DNA of 64,000 bases from Bufo bufo (GCF_905171765.1 NC_053392.1:499330556-499394555); one strand, 5' to 3'; counted from the first letter of the stretch, positions 44,278 through 54,298 are shown. Made by a program: numbers and translations. Notes: generated from the letters alone by a model not told the origin.

Positions 44278-47200
44278 ATGAATTCTGACGGTACAGGGCC
44301 ATCCTCGCTACCCACGCTGGTTGCCAGACTTGATCAGCAGGATCACCTGTTGGGTCGGTTCGCTGTGGCGTTGCAAACCCTGCTTGAACGCACGGCTCAT
44401 TTCGCTCCCGTTGCCGATGGGTCGGTTGTCGCTCCTGGGCTCGCTCCTACTGCCGCTCCGGTTGTTGCGCCAGAGTCTACCCCGACACCTGTTGTTGCGC
44501 CTGCGGTGTTTCGGGGTATGACCGGTTCTGCCCCTCTTCCACAGCGCTTTGGGGGAGAGCCAACTCAGTGCCGAGGTTTCCTTAACCAGGTGGGCATTTA
44601 TTTCGAGTTGCTGCCACATGCCTTTCCTACTGAGAGATCAAAGGTGGGCTTCTTGATCTCGCTGCTCTCGGACAAGGCCTTGGCCTGGGCCAGCCCTTTA
44701 TGGGAGAACAACAATCCGGTGGTTGCCGAGTTTTCCGGTTTTGTTGCTTCTCTTCGGAAGGTATTCGATGTGCCGGCTCGTGCTGCCTCTGCTGCGAAGC
44801 TCCTTATGTCCATCAGACAGGGTTCACGATCCGTAGCTGAATACGCCATTGAGTTTCGTACCCTGGCAGCAGAGGTGGGCTGGAATAATGAGGCTCTGGT
44901 CGCTGCTTTCTCTCATGGTCTCTCGGATGCCTTGAAGGATGAGGTTGCAGCTAAGGACCTACCAGTTGAGCTCGAGTCTCTTATTTCTTTCCTGATTTTG
45001 ATTGACACCAGACTCAGGGAGAGACCTTCCTTTAAGGAGAACCTGCGGAGGTCTTCTAACAGATTGGTGCCTACGTTTGCTGTCCCACCCGTGCCTCCCT
45101 CTCCTCCCACGCCTCCTGGGGATGACTTGTCTGGGGGTGAACCCATGCAGCTGGGGTTTGCTCGCCTGTCCGAGGGGGAGAGGGCACTCCGGAGACGCGA
45201 GGGCCGATGCATGTACTGTGGTCTCGGTGGGCATTTGCGGTTGGCATGTCCGAACCGTCCGGGAAACGCTCGTACCCTGAGATCCTGTCGGGGGCAGATC
45301 TTGGGTGGAGTCTCCTCGTCCCCGGTTTCCCGTGTTGACAAACCACTGATCACTGTTGTCCTCTCCTGGGTCGGGGGCTCGGTGACGACCCAGGCGTTGG
45401 TGGACTCTGGTGCTGGTGGTTTGTTCATTGATAGTGTGTTCGCTGCCGCCAATTCCATTCCTCTGCAGGCTCGAGGTTCCCCACTGGCTCTTGAGGCGAT
45501 AGACGGCAGACCCCTTCTGCCGCCACACGTGACTCATGAGACCCTTCCAGTGGGGATAGCCATTGGTGCCGTTCACAGAGAGTCGGTCTGCCTCCAGGTT
45601 ATTTCGTCTCCACACTACTCGGTGGTCTTGGGGTACCCCTGGCTCCAGAAGCATAATCCGACTTTCGATTGGAGATCGGTCGAGATCCTCTCGTGGTCAC
45701 CGCAGTGTGGGGCTAGTTGCATCCATGGGTCTGTCAAGTTGCTGTGTACTTCCTCGGACTCTCTGTTGCCTCCTGAATACGAGGAGTACCGGGATGTATT
45801 CGATAAGGTGCGCGCGGTTGCCCTACCTCCGCACCGCCCATACGATTGTGCCATAGAGTTACAATCTGGTGCCGTTCCTCCTCGTGGCAAAGTCTATCCA
45901 CTGTCGGTAGCGGAGAATGAGGCCATGGAGGAGTACGTGAGGGAGGCGCTTTCACGCGGACACATTCGCAAATCTTCGTCCCCGGCAGGGGCTGGATTTT
46001 TCTTTGTGAAAAAGAAGGGCGGTGAGTTGAGGCCTTGCATCGATTACAGGGGTCTCAATCGCATCACGATCAAGAACGCTTACCCGATACCCTTGATTTC
46101 CGAGCTGTTCGATCGCCTTAAAGGGGCCACGGTCTTTACCAAACTCGACCTGAGGGCGGCATATAACCTGGTAAGGATCAAGGCGGGCGATGAGTGGGAG
46201 ACCGCGTTTAACACCAGGACCGGTCATTACGAATCCTTGGTTATGCCCTTTGGGTTGTGCAATGCGCCCGCAGTCTTTCAGGAATTCATCAACGATGTTT
46301 TCCGTGACCTGTTGCAGCAGTGTGTGGTAGTCTATTTGGATGACATCTTGGTATATTCTGAATCCATGGAGGCCCACATTCTGGATGTCAGACGAGTGTT
46401 GCAACGGTTACGAGAGAACAAGCTGTTCGGTAAGCTTGAGAAATGCGAATTTCACCGATCCCAGGTAACCTTCTTAGGTTACATCATTTCCGCTGAGGGG
46501 TTCTCCATGGATCCTGAGAAGGTTTCGGCTGTCTTACAGTGGCCCCAGCCCAGTGGTCTTCGTTCCCTGCAGCGCTTTTTGGGCTTCGCCAATTATTATC
46601 GGAAGTTCATCAGGGACTTTTCCATGCTGGCCAAGCCTCTCACGGATCTGACCAGGAAGGGCAGTAATTCCCAGGTCTGGCCGCTCGAGGCCATCCGAGC
46701 TTTTGAGGCCCTAAAGTCCGCCTTTGTGTCGGCTCCGATTCTGTCGCATCCCAACCCTGGGTTGCCCTTTGTCCTCGAGGTGGACGCGTCTGAGACGGGA
46801 GTAGGCGCCCTTCTGTCTCAGCGTAGAACACCAGAGGGTCCTCTGCTTCCTTGTGGGTTTTACTCCCGGAAACTGTCTTCCGCGGAGTGCAACTATCAGA
46901 TTGGTGACAGGGAGTTATTGGCCATCGTGCAGGCCCTTAAAGAATGGAGGCACTTGCTCGAGGGTTCGGTGGTTCCGGTTCTCATCCTGACGGACCACAA
47001 GAATCTGACCTACCTTTCTGAGGCCAAGAGATTGACACCACGTCAGGCCAGATGGGCTCTGTTCTTGTCACGTTTTAATTACGTGGTCTCCTACCTACCC
47101 GGTTCCAAGAACATCAGGGCGGATGCCTTATCACGGCAGTACTCCGAGCTGTCCAGGGAGGAGTCGATTCCGACTTCGGTCATACCTCCGAATCAGATCC

Positions 47201-48609
47201 TGGCCGCCATTCGCACCAGCCTGACCTCTCCCCTGGGTGAGCAGATTTTGGCGGCTCAATCTGGTGCTCCCTCTGGGAGACCCAACGGCAGATGTTTTGT
47301 GCCTGAGGAGTTGCGCACTCGGTTGTTGCGAACCTACCATAACTCCAAGACCGCGGGGCATCCTGGAAAGAATCAGCTGTCCTGGGCTGTTTCACGTCTG
47401 TTCTGGTGGCCTTCCCTACGTTCCGACATCGCCGCATATGTAGCGGCATGCTCCGTTTGTGCCCAGAGTAAGACCCCTCGGCACCTTCCGTTGGGCCTTC
47501 TGCAACCCATAGCCACCGGGGAGCGCCCATGGTCACACCTGGGAATGGATTTCATTGTGGACCTCCCTGCATCCCGAGGCCATACGGTCATTCTCATGAT
47601 TGTGGATCGGTTTTCCAAAATGTGCCACTGTGTTCCTCTCAAGAAGTTACCCTCTGCACAAGAGTTGGCCACGATTTTTGCCAGGGAGGTCTTCCGGTTG
47701 CACGGTTTGCCTAAGGAGATTGTGTCGGATCGGGGGAGTCAGTTTGTGTCCAGGTTCTGGCGCGCCTTTTGCTCCCAGTTGGGGATTCATCTCTCCTTCT
47801 CCTCGGCCTACCACCCTCAGTCCAATGGGGCCGCAGAACGATCCAATCAGGCCTTGGAGCAATTCCTTCGTTGCTATGTCTCCGATCACCAAGACAATTG
47901 GGTTGACCTCCTGCCTTGGGCTGAGTTTGCCAGGAACACGGCGGTGAACTCTTCCTCTGGGACGTCTCCCTTCATGGCCAATTATGGGTTCCAACCTGCC
48001 GTGTTACCGGAGGTATTCTCTCCCCAGGATATTCCGGCTGTGGAGGATCACCTTTCCGTCCTACGTGCTTCTTGGGTACAGATCCAGAAGTCCCTTGAGG
48101 TCTCTGCGCAGCGCCAGAGATTCCAGGCTGATCGCAGACGAGCGCCTGCTCCTTCCTACCAGGTCGGAGACCGTGTATGGTTGTCCACCCGCAACCTCAA
48201 CCTTCGAGTGCCCACTCCCAAGCTGGCGCCTCGCTTTGTTGGTCCCTTCCGAGTGCTTCGCAGGGTAAACCCGGTAGCCTATGCCCTTGCGCTTCCTCCT
48301 GGCATGCGGATCTCCAACGTGTTTCATGTCTCCCTGTTGAAGCCACTGGTGTGTAATCGTTTCACTTCCTCGGTTCCTCGGCCTCGTCCGGTCCAAGTGG
48401 GCAATCGTGAGGAATATGAGGTGAGCAATATCCTGGACTCACGCCTGGTCCGCGGTCGGTTGCAGTTTTTGGTCCATTGGCGTGGTTATGGTCCAGAGGA
48501 GCGTTCCTGGGTTCCCTCCGCAGATGTCCATGCTCCTGCCTTACTCCGAGCCTTCCACGCACGCTTCCCTCAGAAACCGTTTTGTGCTCCGCGGAGGAGG
48601 GGCCCTTGA
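44278..48609 (+). CDS. Gag-Pol polyprotein of gypsy element B, 1443 aa, intact
   Basis: Single frame from the first ATG after the 5' LTR. Gag capsid-like region about residues 80-240; zinc knuckle CMYCGLGGHLRLAC at about 311-324; protease with DSGAG at D376; reverse transcriptase with YLDD at 686-689 and RKFIRDFS; RNase H beginning near EVDAS (D836); integrase with an HHCC zinc site from about 1019 and catalytic D1091, D1151 and E1187 (D-D-35-E); chromodomain about 1378-1432 (FLVHWRGYGPEE). These make virus-like particles, copy the RNA to DNA and insert it; the chromodomain likely steers integration to marked chromatin. No stop or frameshift is present, and Gag and Pol are fused as in Tf1, unlike sushi-ichi with its -1 shift. 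Confidence 0.97.
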   Translation: MNSDGTGPSSLPTLVARLDQQDHLLGRFAVALQTLLERTAHFAPVADGSVVAPGLAPTAAPVVAPESTPTPVVAPAVFRGMTGSAPLPQRFGGEPTQCRGFLNQVGIYFELLPHAFPTERSKVGFLISLLSDKALAWASPLWENNNPVVAEFSGFVASLRKVFDVPARAASAAKLLMSIRQGSRSVAEYAIEFRTLAAEVGWNNEALVAAFSHGLSDALKDEVAAKDLPVELESLISFLILIDTRLRERPSFKENLRRSSNRLVPTFAVPPVPPSPPTPPGDDLSGGEPMQLGFARLSEGERALRRREGRCMYCGLGGHLRLACPNRPGNARTLRSCRGQILGGVSSSPVSRVDKPLITVVLSWVGGSVTTQALVDSGAGGLFIDSVFAAANSIPLQARGSPLALEAIDGRPLLPPHVTHETLPVGIAIGAVHRESVCLQVISSPHYSVVLGYPWLQKHNPTFDWRSVEILSWSPQCGASCIHGSVKLLCTSSDSLLPPEYEEYRDVFDKVRAVALPPHRPYDCAIELQSGAVPPRGKVYPLSVAENEAMEEYVREALSRGHIRKSSSPAGAGFFFVKKKGGELRPCIDYRGLNRITIKNAYPIPLISELFDRLKGATVFTKLDLRAAYNLVRIKAGDEWETAFNTRTGHYESLVMPFGLCNAPAVFQEFINDVFRDLLQQCVVVYLDDILVYSESMEAHILDVRRVLQRLRENKLFGKLEKCEFHRSQVTFLGYIISAEGFSMDPEKVSAVLQWPQPSGLRSLQRFLGFANYYRKFIRDFSMLAKPLTDLTRKGSNSQVWPLEAIRAFEALKSAFVSAPILSHPNPGLPFVLEVDASETGVGALLSQRRTPEGPLLPCGFYSRKLSSAECNYQIGDRELLAIVQALKEWRHLLEGSVVPVLILTDHKNLTYLSEAKRLTPRQARWALFLSRFNYVVSYLPGSKNIRADALSRQYSELSREESIPTSVIPPNQILAAIRTSLTSPLGEQILAAQSGAPSGRPNGRCFVPEELRTRLLRTYHNSKTAGHPGKNQLSWAVSRLFWWPSLRSDIAAYVAACSVCAQSKTPRHLPLGLLQPIATGERPWSHLGMDFIVDLPASRGHTVILMIVDRFSKMCHCVPLKKLPSAQELATIFAREVFRLHGLPKEIVSDRGSQFVSRFWRAFCSQLGIHLSFSSAYHPQSNGAAERSNQALEQFLRCYVSDHQDNWVDLLPWAEFARNTAVNSSSGTSPFMANYGFQPAVLPEVFSPQDIPAVEDHLSVLRASWVQIQKSLEVSAQRQRFQADRRRAPAPSYQVGDRVWLSTRNLNLRVPTPKLAPRFVGPFRVLRRVNPVAYALALPPGMRISNVFHVSLLKPLVCNRFTSSVPRPRPVQVGNREEYEVSNILDSRLVRGRLQFLVHWRGYGPEERSWVPSADVHAPALLRAFHARFPQKPFCAPRRRGP

Positions 48610-48617
48610 GGGGAAGG
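48608..48617 (+). promoter_or_regulatory. Polypurine tract of element B
   Basis: GAGGGGAAGG, three bases before the 3' LTR. The TGA stop of gag-pol overlaps it by two bases. Confidence 0.8.
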
Positions 48618-48620
48618 TAC

Positions 48621-49110
48621 TGTCATGGTCTTACCTGCTTGCTGCTCTCCTTCGTTTGACATGTGCTGGCGGCCATCTTGGGTCCTGGGTTTCTTGTAGC
48701 CTTCCACCCTGCGGCTCCTCCTTCCCCTGGGAGGAGCTGGATGCCTAGCTCATATATATAGGAGGTCTGTGGCTTCAGTTCCTTGCTTGGTCCTCTTGTG
48801 TTCACATGCTTCTAAGACTGCTGCTGCTTCTGGTTCCTGATCCTGGCTTCGTCTGACTACCCTGCTGGTTCCTGATCCTGGCTTCGTCTGACTACCCTGC
48901 TGGTTCCTGATCCTGGCTTCGTCTGACTACCCTGCTGGTTCCTGATCCTGGCTTCGTCTGACTACCCTTCTGGTTCCTGACCCCTGGCTTCGCAAGACTC
49001 TGCTCGGTTTCACCATCCGTTTGGACTTTTGCTTTACAGCTTTATTTTCAATAAAGCCTTCTTATTTTCACTTATCTCTTGTTGTACGTCTGGTTCATGG
49101 TTCCGTGACA
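48621..49110 (+). repeat. 3' LTR of gypsy element B
   Basis: 490 bp, reading identical to 43775-44264. It is followed by the duplicated GTAAG. Confidence 0.97.
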
Positions 49111-49677
49111 GTAAGGCTCAGGCGGCGCGATGACGTCATCGTGTCGCCCGCACCGACCTCTGATAGGCTGCAGTCCTAGCGCCTGCAGCCTATCAGAAGA
49201 ACGGGGAAGGGAGACGCCTCTCCCTACCCTGCCTCAGCACTTCCATCTGTATAGCTGTCCTGAGGACGGCGATACAGATGACTATGGAGATGAGCTCTTC
49301 CACAATGGAAGCGCTCATCTCCCTGTGCCATGCCGCCGCCCCCCACATCACCAGTGGCCAGCGGGGCTCAAGAGGCAGCTGCCTTGGGCCCCCCAGGAGT
49401 AACTGGGCCCGGGGCAGCTGCCCCTTTTGCCCCGCGTTTAAGACAGCCCTGGCCTATGTGCACTACCATGGTCCCAGCCACCAGAGAGGCTGACGTTTTT
49501 TCCTATAGTGTGCAAGCACAACCACCACTGATGGATTGCACGGTGGTCTGTAACCATGGAAACAAGCAGTGTATAATGTGATGAATGAATCCAGCCAGCA
49601 AAGGAAGCAATATGAACAATAACAATACATTAGAATGTGGCTTGTATTACCTTTCTCTACATGATAAATGCCACTTA

Positions 49678-50024
49678 GGGTGGGTTCACACTAGCATTAG
49701 GGATTCCGTTATGGCTTTCCGTTATAACACGTTTATAACAGAAAATAACGGAATCCATAAGGCGGAAGGACAGATCCGTTCTTCTGCCCATAGACTTGTA
49801 TTATGACTGAATGCAAAACAGAAGCCTTTAAAAGGACTTTGTTTCCAGTCTTGCATAGCGGGACCCAGACGGATCCGTTATGCTTTCCCATAGACTTCTA
49901 TTAGGACGGAAAGCAAATGGAATGCCTTTTAAAGGCTTCCGTTTTGCATTCTGTCTGGGCATTCCGTTATAACCATGTTATAACAGAAAGCCATAACGAA
50001 ATCCCTAACGCTAGTGTGAACCCA
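49678..50024. mobile_element. MITE with TGGGTTCACACTAGC ends
   Basis: 347 bp. Inverted ends (GGGTGGGTTCACACTAGC against the complement of GCTAGTGTGAACCCA), flanked by CACTTA at 49672-49677 and 50025-50030. Inside are ATAACGGAA/TTCCGTTAT palindromes. Inserted in the right arm of the TTAA MITE. Confidence 0.8.
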
Positions 50025-50053
50025 CACTTACTGAAGTGGGACAACCTCTTTAA

Positions 50054-50133
50054 GGGCCCTAACTTTTTTTTATCTGTTGAATTACCAAAATAGTTTTTGA
50101 GAAATTTTTTTACATAACAAAAAGGGCAATTTA
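50054..50133. repeat. Base-layer repeat, part 2 of 3
   Basis: AACTTTTTTTTATCTGTTGA and ATTACCAAAATAGTTTTTGA correspond to 37170-37230. It ends where the next TTAA element begins. Confidence 0.6.
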
Positions 50134-50410
50134 TTAAAGAGGTAATCCGGTAAATGATAATGATGACATATCCTCAGGCTATAGTGGCAGTGCTTGGTAT
50201 TGCAGCTCTGCCCCATTGACTTGAATGGGGCTGAGCCGCAACTAGGCCACATGACCGATGCACAGTGATGTCACTGGCCTAGGAAGAGACCGCCTCTTCT
50301 AACACTTGATCTGCGAGAGTCTCGAGTATGACACCCCCGCATATCTGATACCGATGACCTATCCTGAGCATAAGTTTTATGTATATATATATATATATAT
50401 ATAAAAAATT

Positions 50411-50614
50411 AAATCCGCAGCACATCCAAGTAGTGTAGAGGTAAAAAAAGCTTTAATCACCAGGCATGCGACGTTTCAATCCTCTCAATGGGATTTTTCT
50501 CAAGCAGTGATTGAGAGGATTTTTCTCAAGCAGTGATTGAGAGGATTGAAATGTCGCATGCCTGGTGATTAAAGCTTTTTTTACCTCTACACTACTTGGA
50601 TGTGCTGCGGATTT
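50411..50614. repeat. Fold-back repeat of about 85-bp arms
   Basis: AAATCCGCAGCACATCCAAG at the left pairs with CTTGGATGTGCTGCGGATTT at the right. The arms run to the AATCCTCTCAAT/ATTGAGAGGATT region, with a small tandem repeat (AGCAGTGATTGAGAGGATTT) at the loop. Confidence 0.88.
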
Positions 50615-50706
50615 CATTTTTTCTACATAATTTTGGATGTGGATCGCCTACTCAGCCGCTGGCACTCCGACTGTACTACATTGATAGTGGTGCTGCCCAC
50701 ATTCCT

Positions 50707-50711
<5 letters not shown>

Positions 50712-50739
<28 letters not shown>
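50712..50739. repeat. TA microsatellite
   Basis: About 14 TA units. It is the target of the TcA2 insertion, and short TA runs continue on both sides of TcB. Confidence 0.9.
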
Positions 50740-50742
<3 letters not shown>

Positions 50743-51674
50743 TACAGACCAAAAGTTTGGACACACCTTCTCATTCAAAGAGTTTTCTTTATTTTCATGA
50801 CTATGAAAATTGTAGATTCACACTGAAGGCATCAAAACTATGAATTAACACATGTGGAATTATATACATAACAAACAAGTGTGAAACAACTGAAAATATG
50901 TCATATTCTAGGTTCTTCAAAGTAGCCACCTTTTGCTTTGATTACTGCTTTGCACACTCTTGACATTCTCTTGATGAGCTTCAAGAGGTAGTCCCCTGAA
51001 ATGGTTTTCACTTCACAGGTGTGCCCTGTCAGGTTTAATAAGTGGGATTTCTTGCCTTATAAATGGGGTTGGGACCATCAGTTGCGTTGAGGAGAAGTCA
51101 GGTGGATACACAGCTGATAGTCCTAGTGAATAGACTGTTAGAATTTGTATTATGGCAAGAAAAAAGCAGCTAAGTAAAGAAAAACGAGTGGCCATCATTA
51201 CTTTAAGAAATGAAGGTCAGTCAGTCAGCCGAAAAAATGGGAAAACTTTGAAAGTAAGGCCTATTTGACCATGAAGGAGAGTGATGGGGTGCTGCGCCAA
51301 ATGACCTGGCCTCCACAGTCACCAGACCTGAACCCAATCGAGATGGTTTGGGGTGAGCTGGACCGCAGAGTGAAGGCAAAAGGGCCAACAAGTGCTAAGC
51401 ATCTCTGGGAACTCCTTCAAGACTGTTGGAAGACCATTTCAGGGGACTACCTCTTAAAGCTCATCAAGAGAATGCCACGAGTGTGCAAAGCAGTAATCAA
51501 AGCAAAAGCTACTTTGAAGAACCCAGAATATGACATATTTTCAGTTGTTTCACACTTGTTTGTTATGTATGTAATTCCACATGTGTTAATTCATAGTTTT
51601 GATGCCTTCATAGTCATGAAAATAAAGAAAACTCTTTGAATGAGAAGGTGTGTCCAAATTTTTGGTCTGTACTG
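50740..51674 (+). mobile_element. TcA copy 2: fold-back Tc1-like derivative, inverted relative to copy 1
   Basis: Same element as 30268-31206 but in the opposite orientation, down to the 20-bp arm-specific block, which is now in the left arm. The plus strand reads a leader, a short N-terminus from the ATG at 51152 (MARKKQLSKEKRVAIITLRN), a deletion, then WPPQSPDLNPIEMVWGEL and the C-terminus to about 51530. The catalytic Asp regions are deleted. Non-autonomous. Confidence 0.88.
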
Positions 51675-51682
51675 TATATATA

Positions 51683-52732
51683 CACTCACCTAAAGAATTA
51701 TTAGGAACACCTGTTCTATTTCTCATTAATGCAATTATCTAGTCAACCAATCACATGGCAGTTGCTTCAATGCATTTAGGGGGGTGGTCCTGGTCAAGAC
51801 AATCTCCTGAACTCCAAACTGAATGTCAGAATGGGAAAGAAAGGTGATTTAAGCAATTTTGAGCGTGGCATGGTTGTTGGTGCCAGACGGGCCGGTCTGA
51901 GTATTTCACAATCTGCTCAGTTACTGGGATTTTCACGCACAACCATTTCTAGGGTTTACAAAGAATGGTGTGAAAAGGGAAAAACATCCAGTATGCGGCA
52001 GTCCTGTGGGCAAAAATGCCTTGTGGATGCTAGAGGTCAGAGGAGAATGGGCCGACTGATTCAAGCTGATAGAAGAGCAACGTTGACTGAAATAACCACT
52101 CGTTACAACCGAGGTATGCAGCAAAGCATTTGTGAAGCCACAACACTCACAACCTTGAGGCGGATGGGCTACAACAGCAGAAGATCCCACCGGGTACCAC
52201 TCATCTCCACTACAAATAGGAAAAAGGGGCTACAATTTGCTTGAGCTCACCAAAATTGGACTGTTGAAGACTGGAAAAATGTTGCCTGGTCTGATGAGTC
52301 TCGATTTCTGTTGAGACATTCAAATGGTAGAGTCCGAATTTGGCGTAAACAGAATGAGAACATGTATCCATCCTCTGATGGCTACTTCCAGCAGGATAAT
52401 GCACCATGTCACAAAGCTCAAATCATTTCAAATTGGTTTCTTGAACATGACAATGAGTTCACTGCACTAAAATGGCCCCCACAGTCGCCAGATCTCAACC
52501 CAATAGAGCATCTTTGGGATGTGGTGGAACGGGAGCTTTGTGCCCTGGATGTGCATCCCTCAAATCTCCATCAACTGCAAGATGCTATCCTATTAATATG
52601 GGCCAACATTTCTAAAGAATGCTATCAGCACCTTGTTGAATCAATACCACGTAGAATTAAGGCAGTTCTGAAGGCAAAAGGGGGTCCAGCACCGTATTAG
52701 TATGGTGTTCCTAATAATTCTTTAGGTGATTG
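51683..52732 (+). mobile_element. TcB copy 2: Tc1-like, 1050 bp
   Basis: Ends CACTCACCTAAAGAATTATT and AATAATTCTTTAGGTGATTG. An 8-bp TA run separates it from TcA2; TcC follows after TATA. Confidence 0.92.
51831..52700 (+). pseudogene. TcB transposase, copy 2, one stop codon and internal deletion
   Basis: One continuous frame of 290 codons from MGKKGDLSNFERG, interrupted only by a TGA at 52242-52244 (CGA to TGA type). The N-terminus has a helix-turn-helix (ISQSAQLLGFSRTTISRVYK). Catalytic Asp in SDESRF; Asp in QQDNAPCH (52395-52397); Glu in NPIEHLW (52506-52508), 36 residues apart. D,D36E is the spacing reported for the Incomer group. About 60 residues between the first and second Asp are deleted, as in copy 1, so both descend from a defective parent. 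Confidence 0.87.
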
Positions 52733-52736
52733 TATA

Positions 52737-54298
52737 CAGGGAGTGCAGAATTATTAGGCAAGTTGCATTTTTGAGGATTAATTTTATTATTGAACAACAA
52801 CCATGTTCTCAATGAACCCAAAAAACTCATTAATATCAAAGCTGAATATTTTTGGAAGTAGTTTTTAGTTTGTTTTTAGTTTTAGCTATTTTAGGGGGAT
52901 ATCTGTGTGTGCAGGTGACTATTACTGTGCATAATTATTAGGCAACTTAACAAAAAACAAATATATACCCATTTCAATTATTTATTTTTACCAGTGAAAC
53001 CAATATAACATCTCAACATTCACAAATATACATTTCTGACATTCAAAAACAAAACAAAACAAATCAGTGACCAATATAGCCACCTTTCTTTGCAAGGACA
53101 CTCAAAAGCCTGCCATCCATGGATTCTGTCAGTGTTTTGATCTGTTCACCATCAACATTGCGTGCAGCAGCAACCACAGCCTCCCAGACACTGTTCAGAG
53201 AGGTGTACTGTTTTCCCTCCTTTTAAATCTCACATTTGATGATGGACCACAGGTTCTCAATGGGGTTCAGATCAGGTGAACAAGGAGGCCATGTCATTAG
53301 ATTTTCTTCTTTTATACCCTTTCTTGCCAGCCACGCTGTGGAGTACTTGCACGCGTGTGATGGAGCATTGTCCTGCATGAAAATCATGTTTTTCTTGAAG
53401 GATGCAGACTTCTTCCTGTACCACTGCTTGAAGAAGGTGTCTTCCAGAAACTGGCAGTAGGACTGGGAGTTGAGCTTGACTCCATCCTCAACCCGAAAAG
53501 GCCCCACAAGCTCATCTTTGATGATACCAGCCCAAACCAGTACTCCACCTCCACCTTGCTGGCGTCTGAGTCGGACTGGAGCTCTCTGCCCTTTACCAAT
53601 CCAGCCACGGGCCCATCCATCTGGCCCATCAAGACTCACTCTCATTTCATCAGTCCATAAAACCTTAGAAAAATCAGTCTTGAGATATTTCTTGGCCCAG
53701 TCTTGACGTTTCAGCTTGTGTGTCTTGTTCAGTGGTGGTCGTCTTTCAGCCTTTCTTACCTTGGCCATGTCTCTGAGTATTGCACACCTTGTGCTTTTGG
53801 GCACTCCAGTGATTTTGCAGCTCTGAAATATGGCCAAACTGGTGGCAAGTGGCATCTTGGCAGCTGCACGCTTGACTTTTCTCAGTTCATGGGCAGTTAT
53901 TTTGCGCCTTGGTTTTTCCACACGCTTCTTGCGACCCTGTTGACTATTTTGAATGAAACGCTTGATTGTTCGATGATCACGCTTCAGAAGCTTTGCAATT
54001 TTAAGAGTGCTGCATCCCTCTGCAAGATATCTCACTATTTTTGACTTTTCTGAGCCTGTCAAGTCCTTCTTTTGACCCATTTTCCCAAAGGAAAGGAAGT
54101 TGCCTAATAATTATGCACACCTAATATAGGGTGTTGATGTCATTAGACCACACCCCTTCTCATTACAGAGATGCACATCACCTAATATGCTTAATTGGTA
54201 GTAGGCTTTCGAGCCTATACAGCTTGGAGTAAGACAACATGCATAAAGAGGATGATGTGGTCAAAATACTCATTTGCCTAATAATTCTGCACGCAGTG
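52737..54298 (-). mobile_element. TcC: Tc1-like element with D,D37E spacing
   Basis: 1562 bp, TA on both sides (52735-52736, 54299-54300). Ends CAGGGAGTGCAGAATTATTA and, as complement, CACTGCGTGCAGAATTATTA. GCCTAATAATTATGCAC-type repeats recur about 185 bp inside each end (near 52925 and 54105). Confidence 0.92.
53064..54080 (-). pseudogene. TcC transposase, full length but for one stop
   Basis: Starts MGQKKDLTGSEKSKIVRYLA at 54080. Two helix-turn-helix regions (STLKIAKLLKRDHRTIKRF), then catalytic Asp in LWTDEMRVSL, Asp in FMQDNAPSH and Glu in SPDLNPIENLW. The last two are 37 residues apart, the D,D37E spacing described for the TRT family. The only lesion seen is a TAA at 53223-53225, 12 codons after the catalytic Glu. 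The same frame continues past it to GGYIGH and a stop at 53064-53066, giving 338 positions in all. This is a very young copy. Confidence 0.9.

Larger units (their letters stand above)
43775..49110 (+). mobile_element. Intact chromodomain Ty3/gypsy retrotransposon B (Tf1/sushi type)
   Basis: 5336 bp: 5' LTR 43775-44264, leader, one gag-pol frame, polypurine tract, 3' LTR 48621-49110. A perfect 5-bp target duplication GTAAG lies at 43770-43774 and 49111-49115. The LTRs read as identical over 490 bp, and every part needed for a cycle is visible: TATA box, poly(A) signal, primer and polypurine sites, full catalytic motifs. Its GC content is well above the surroundings. No envelope gene. Confidence 0.97.
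41519..49451 (-). mobile_element. hAT-like element, inverted relative of 19446-22327, holding an LTR and gypsy B
   Basis: Ends CAAGGCCGTTTTTAATATT and AAGACAGCCCTG, with a perfect 8-bp target duplication GCCTATGT at 41511-41518 and 49452-49459. Subterminal GGGCCCCCTGAATCCCGCCTTCCC (written here as two parts, GGGCCCCCTG and AATCCCGCC) matches the complement of 22263-22290. It contains a 39-bp tandem array, a solo-LTR-like insertion and gypsy element B. Its own DNA is about 1.5 kb. Confidence 0.85.
41297..50053. mobile_element. Palindromic TTAA MITE carrying nested insertions
   Basis: Left arm 41297-41518 and right arm 49452-50053 (minus the MITE at 49678-50024) are inverted repeats: TTAAATGAGTTATCTCACTT against the complement TTAAAGAGGTTGTCCCACTT. 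Inner parts also pair, for example GCTGGCTGGATTCAT with ATGAATCCAGCCAGC. TTAA is duplicated at 41297-41300 and 50050-50053. A hAT-like element sits at the palindrome centre. Confidence 0.8.

Noticed and set aside
44308..48562. Many minus-strand and alternate-frame ORFs over gypsy element B
   Set aside because: Shadows of the intact gag-pol frame in GC-rich DNA. None has a recognisable motif.
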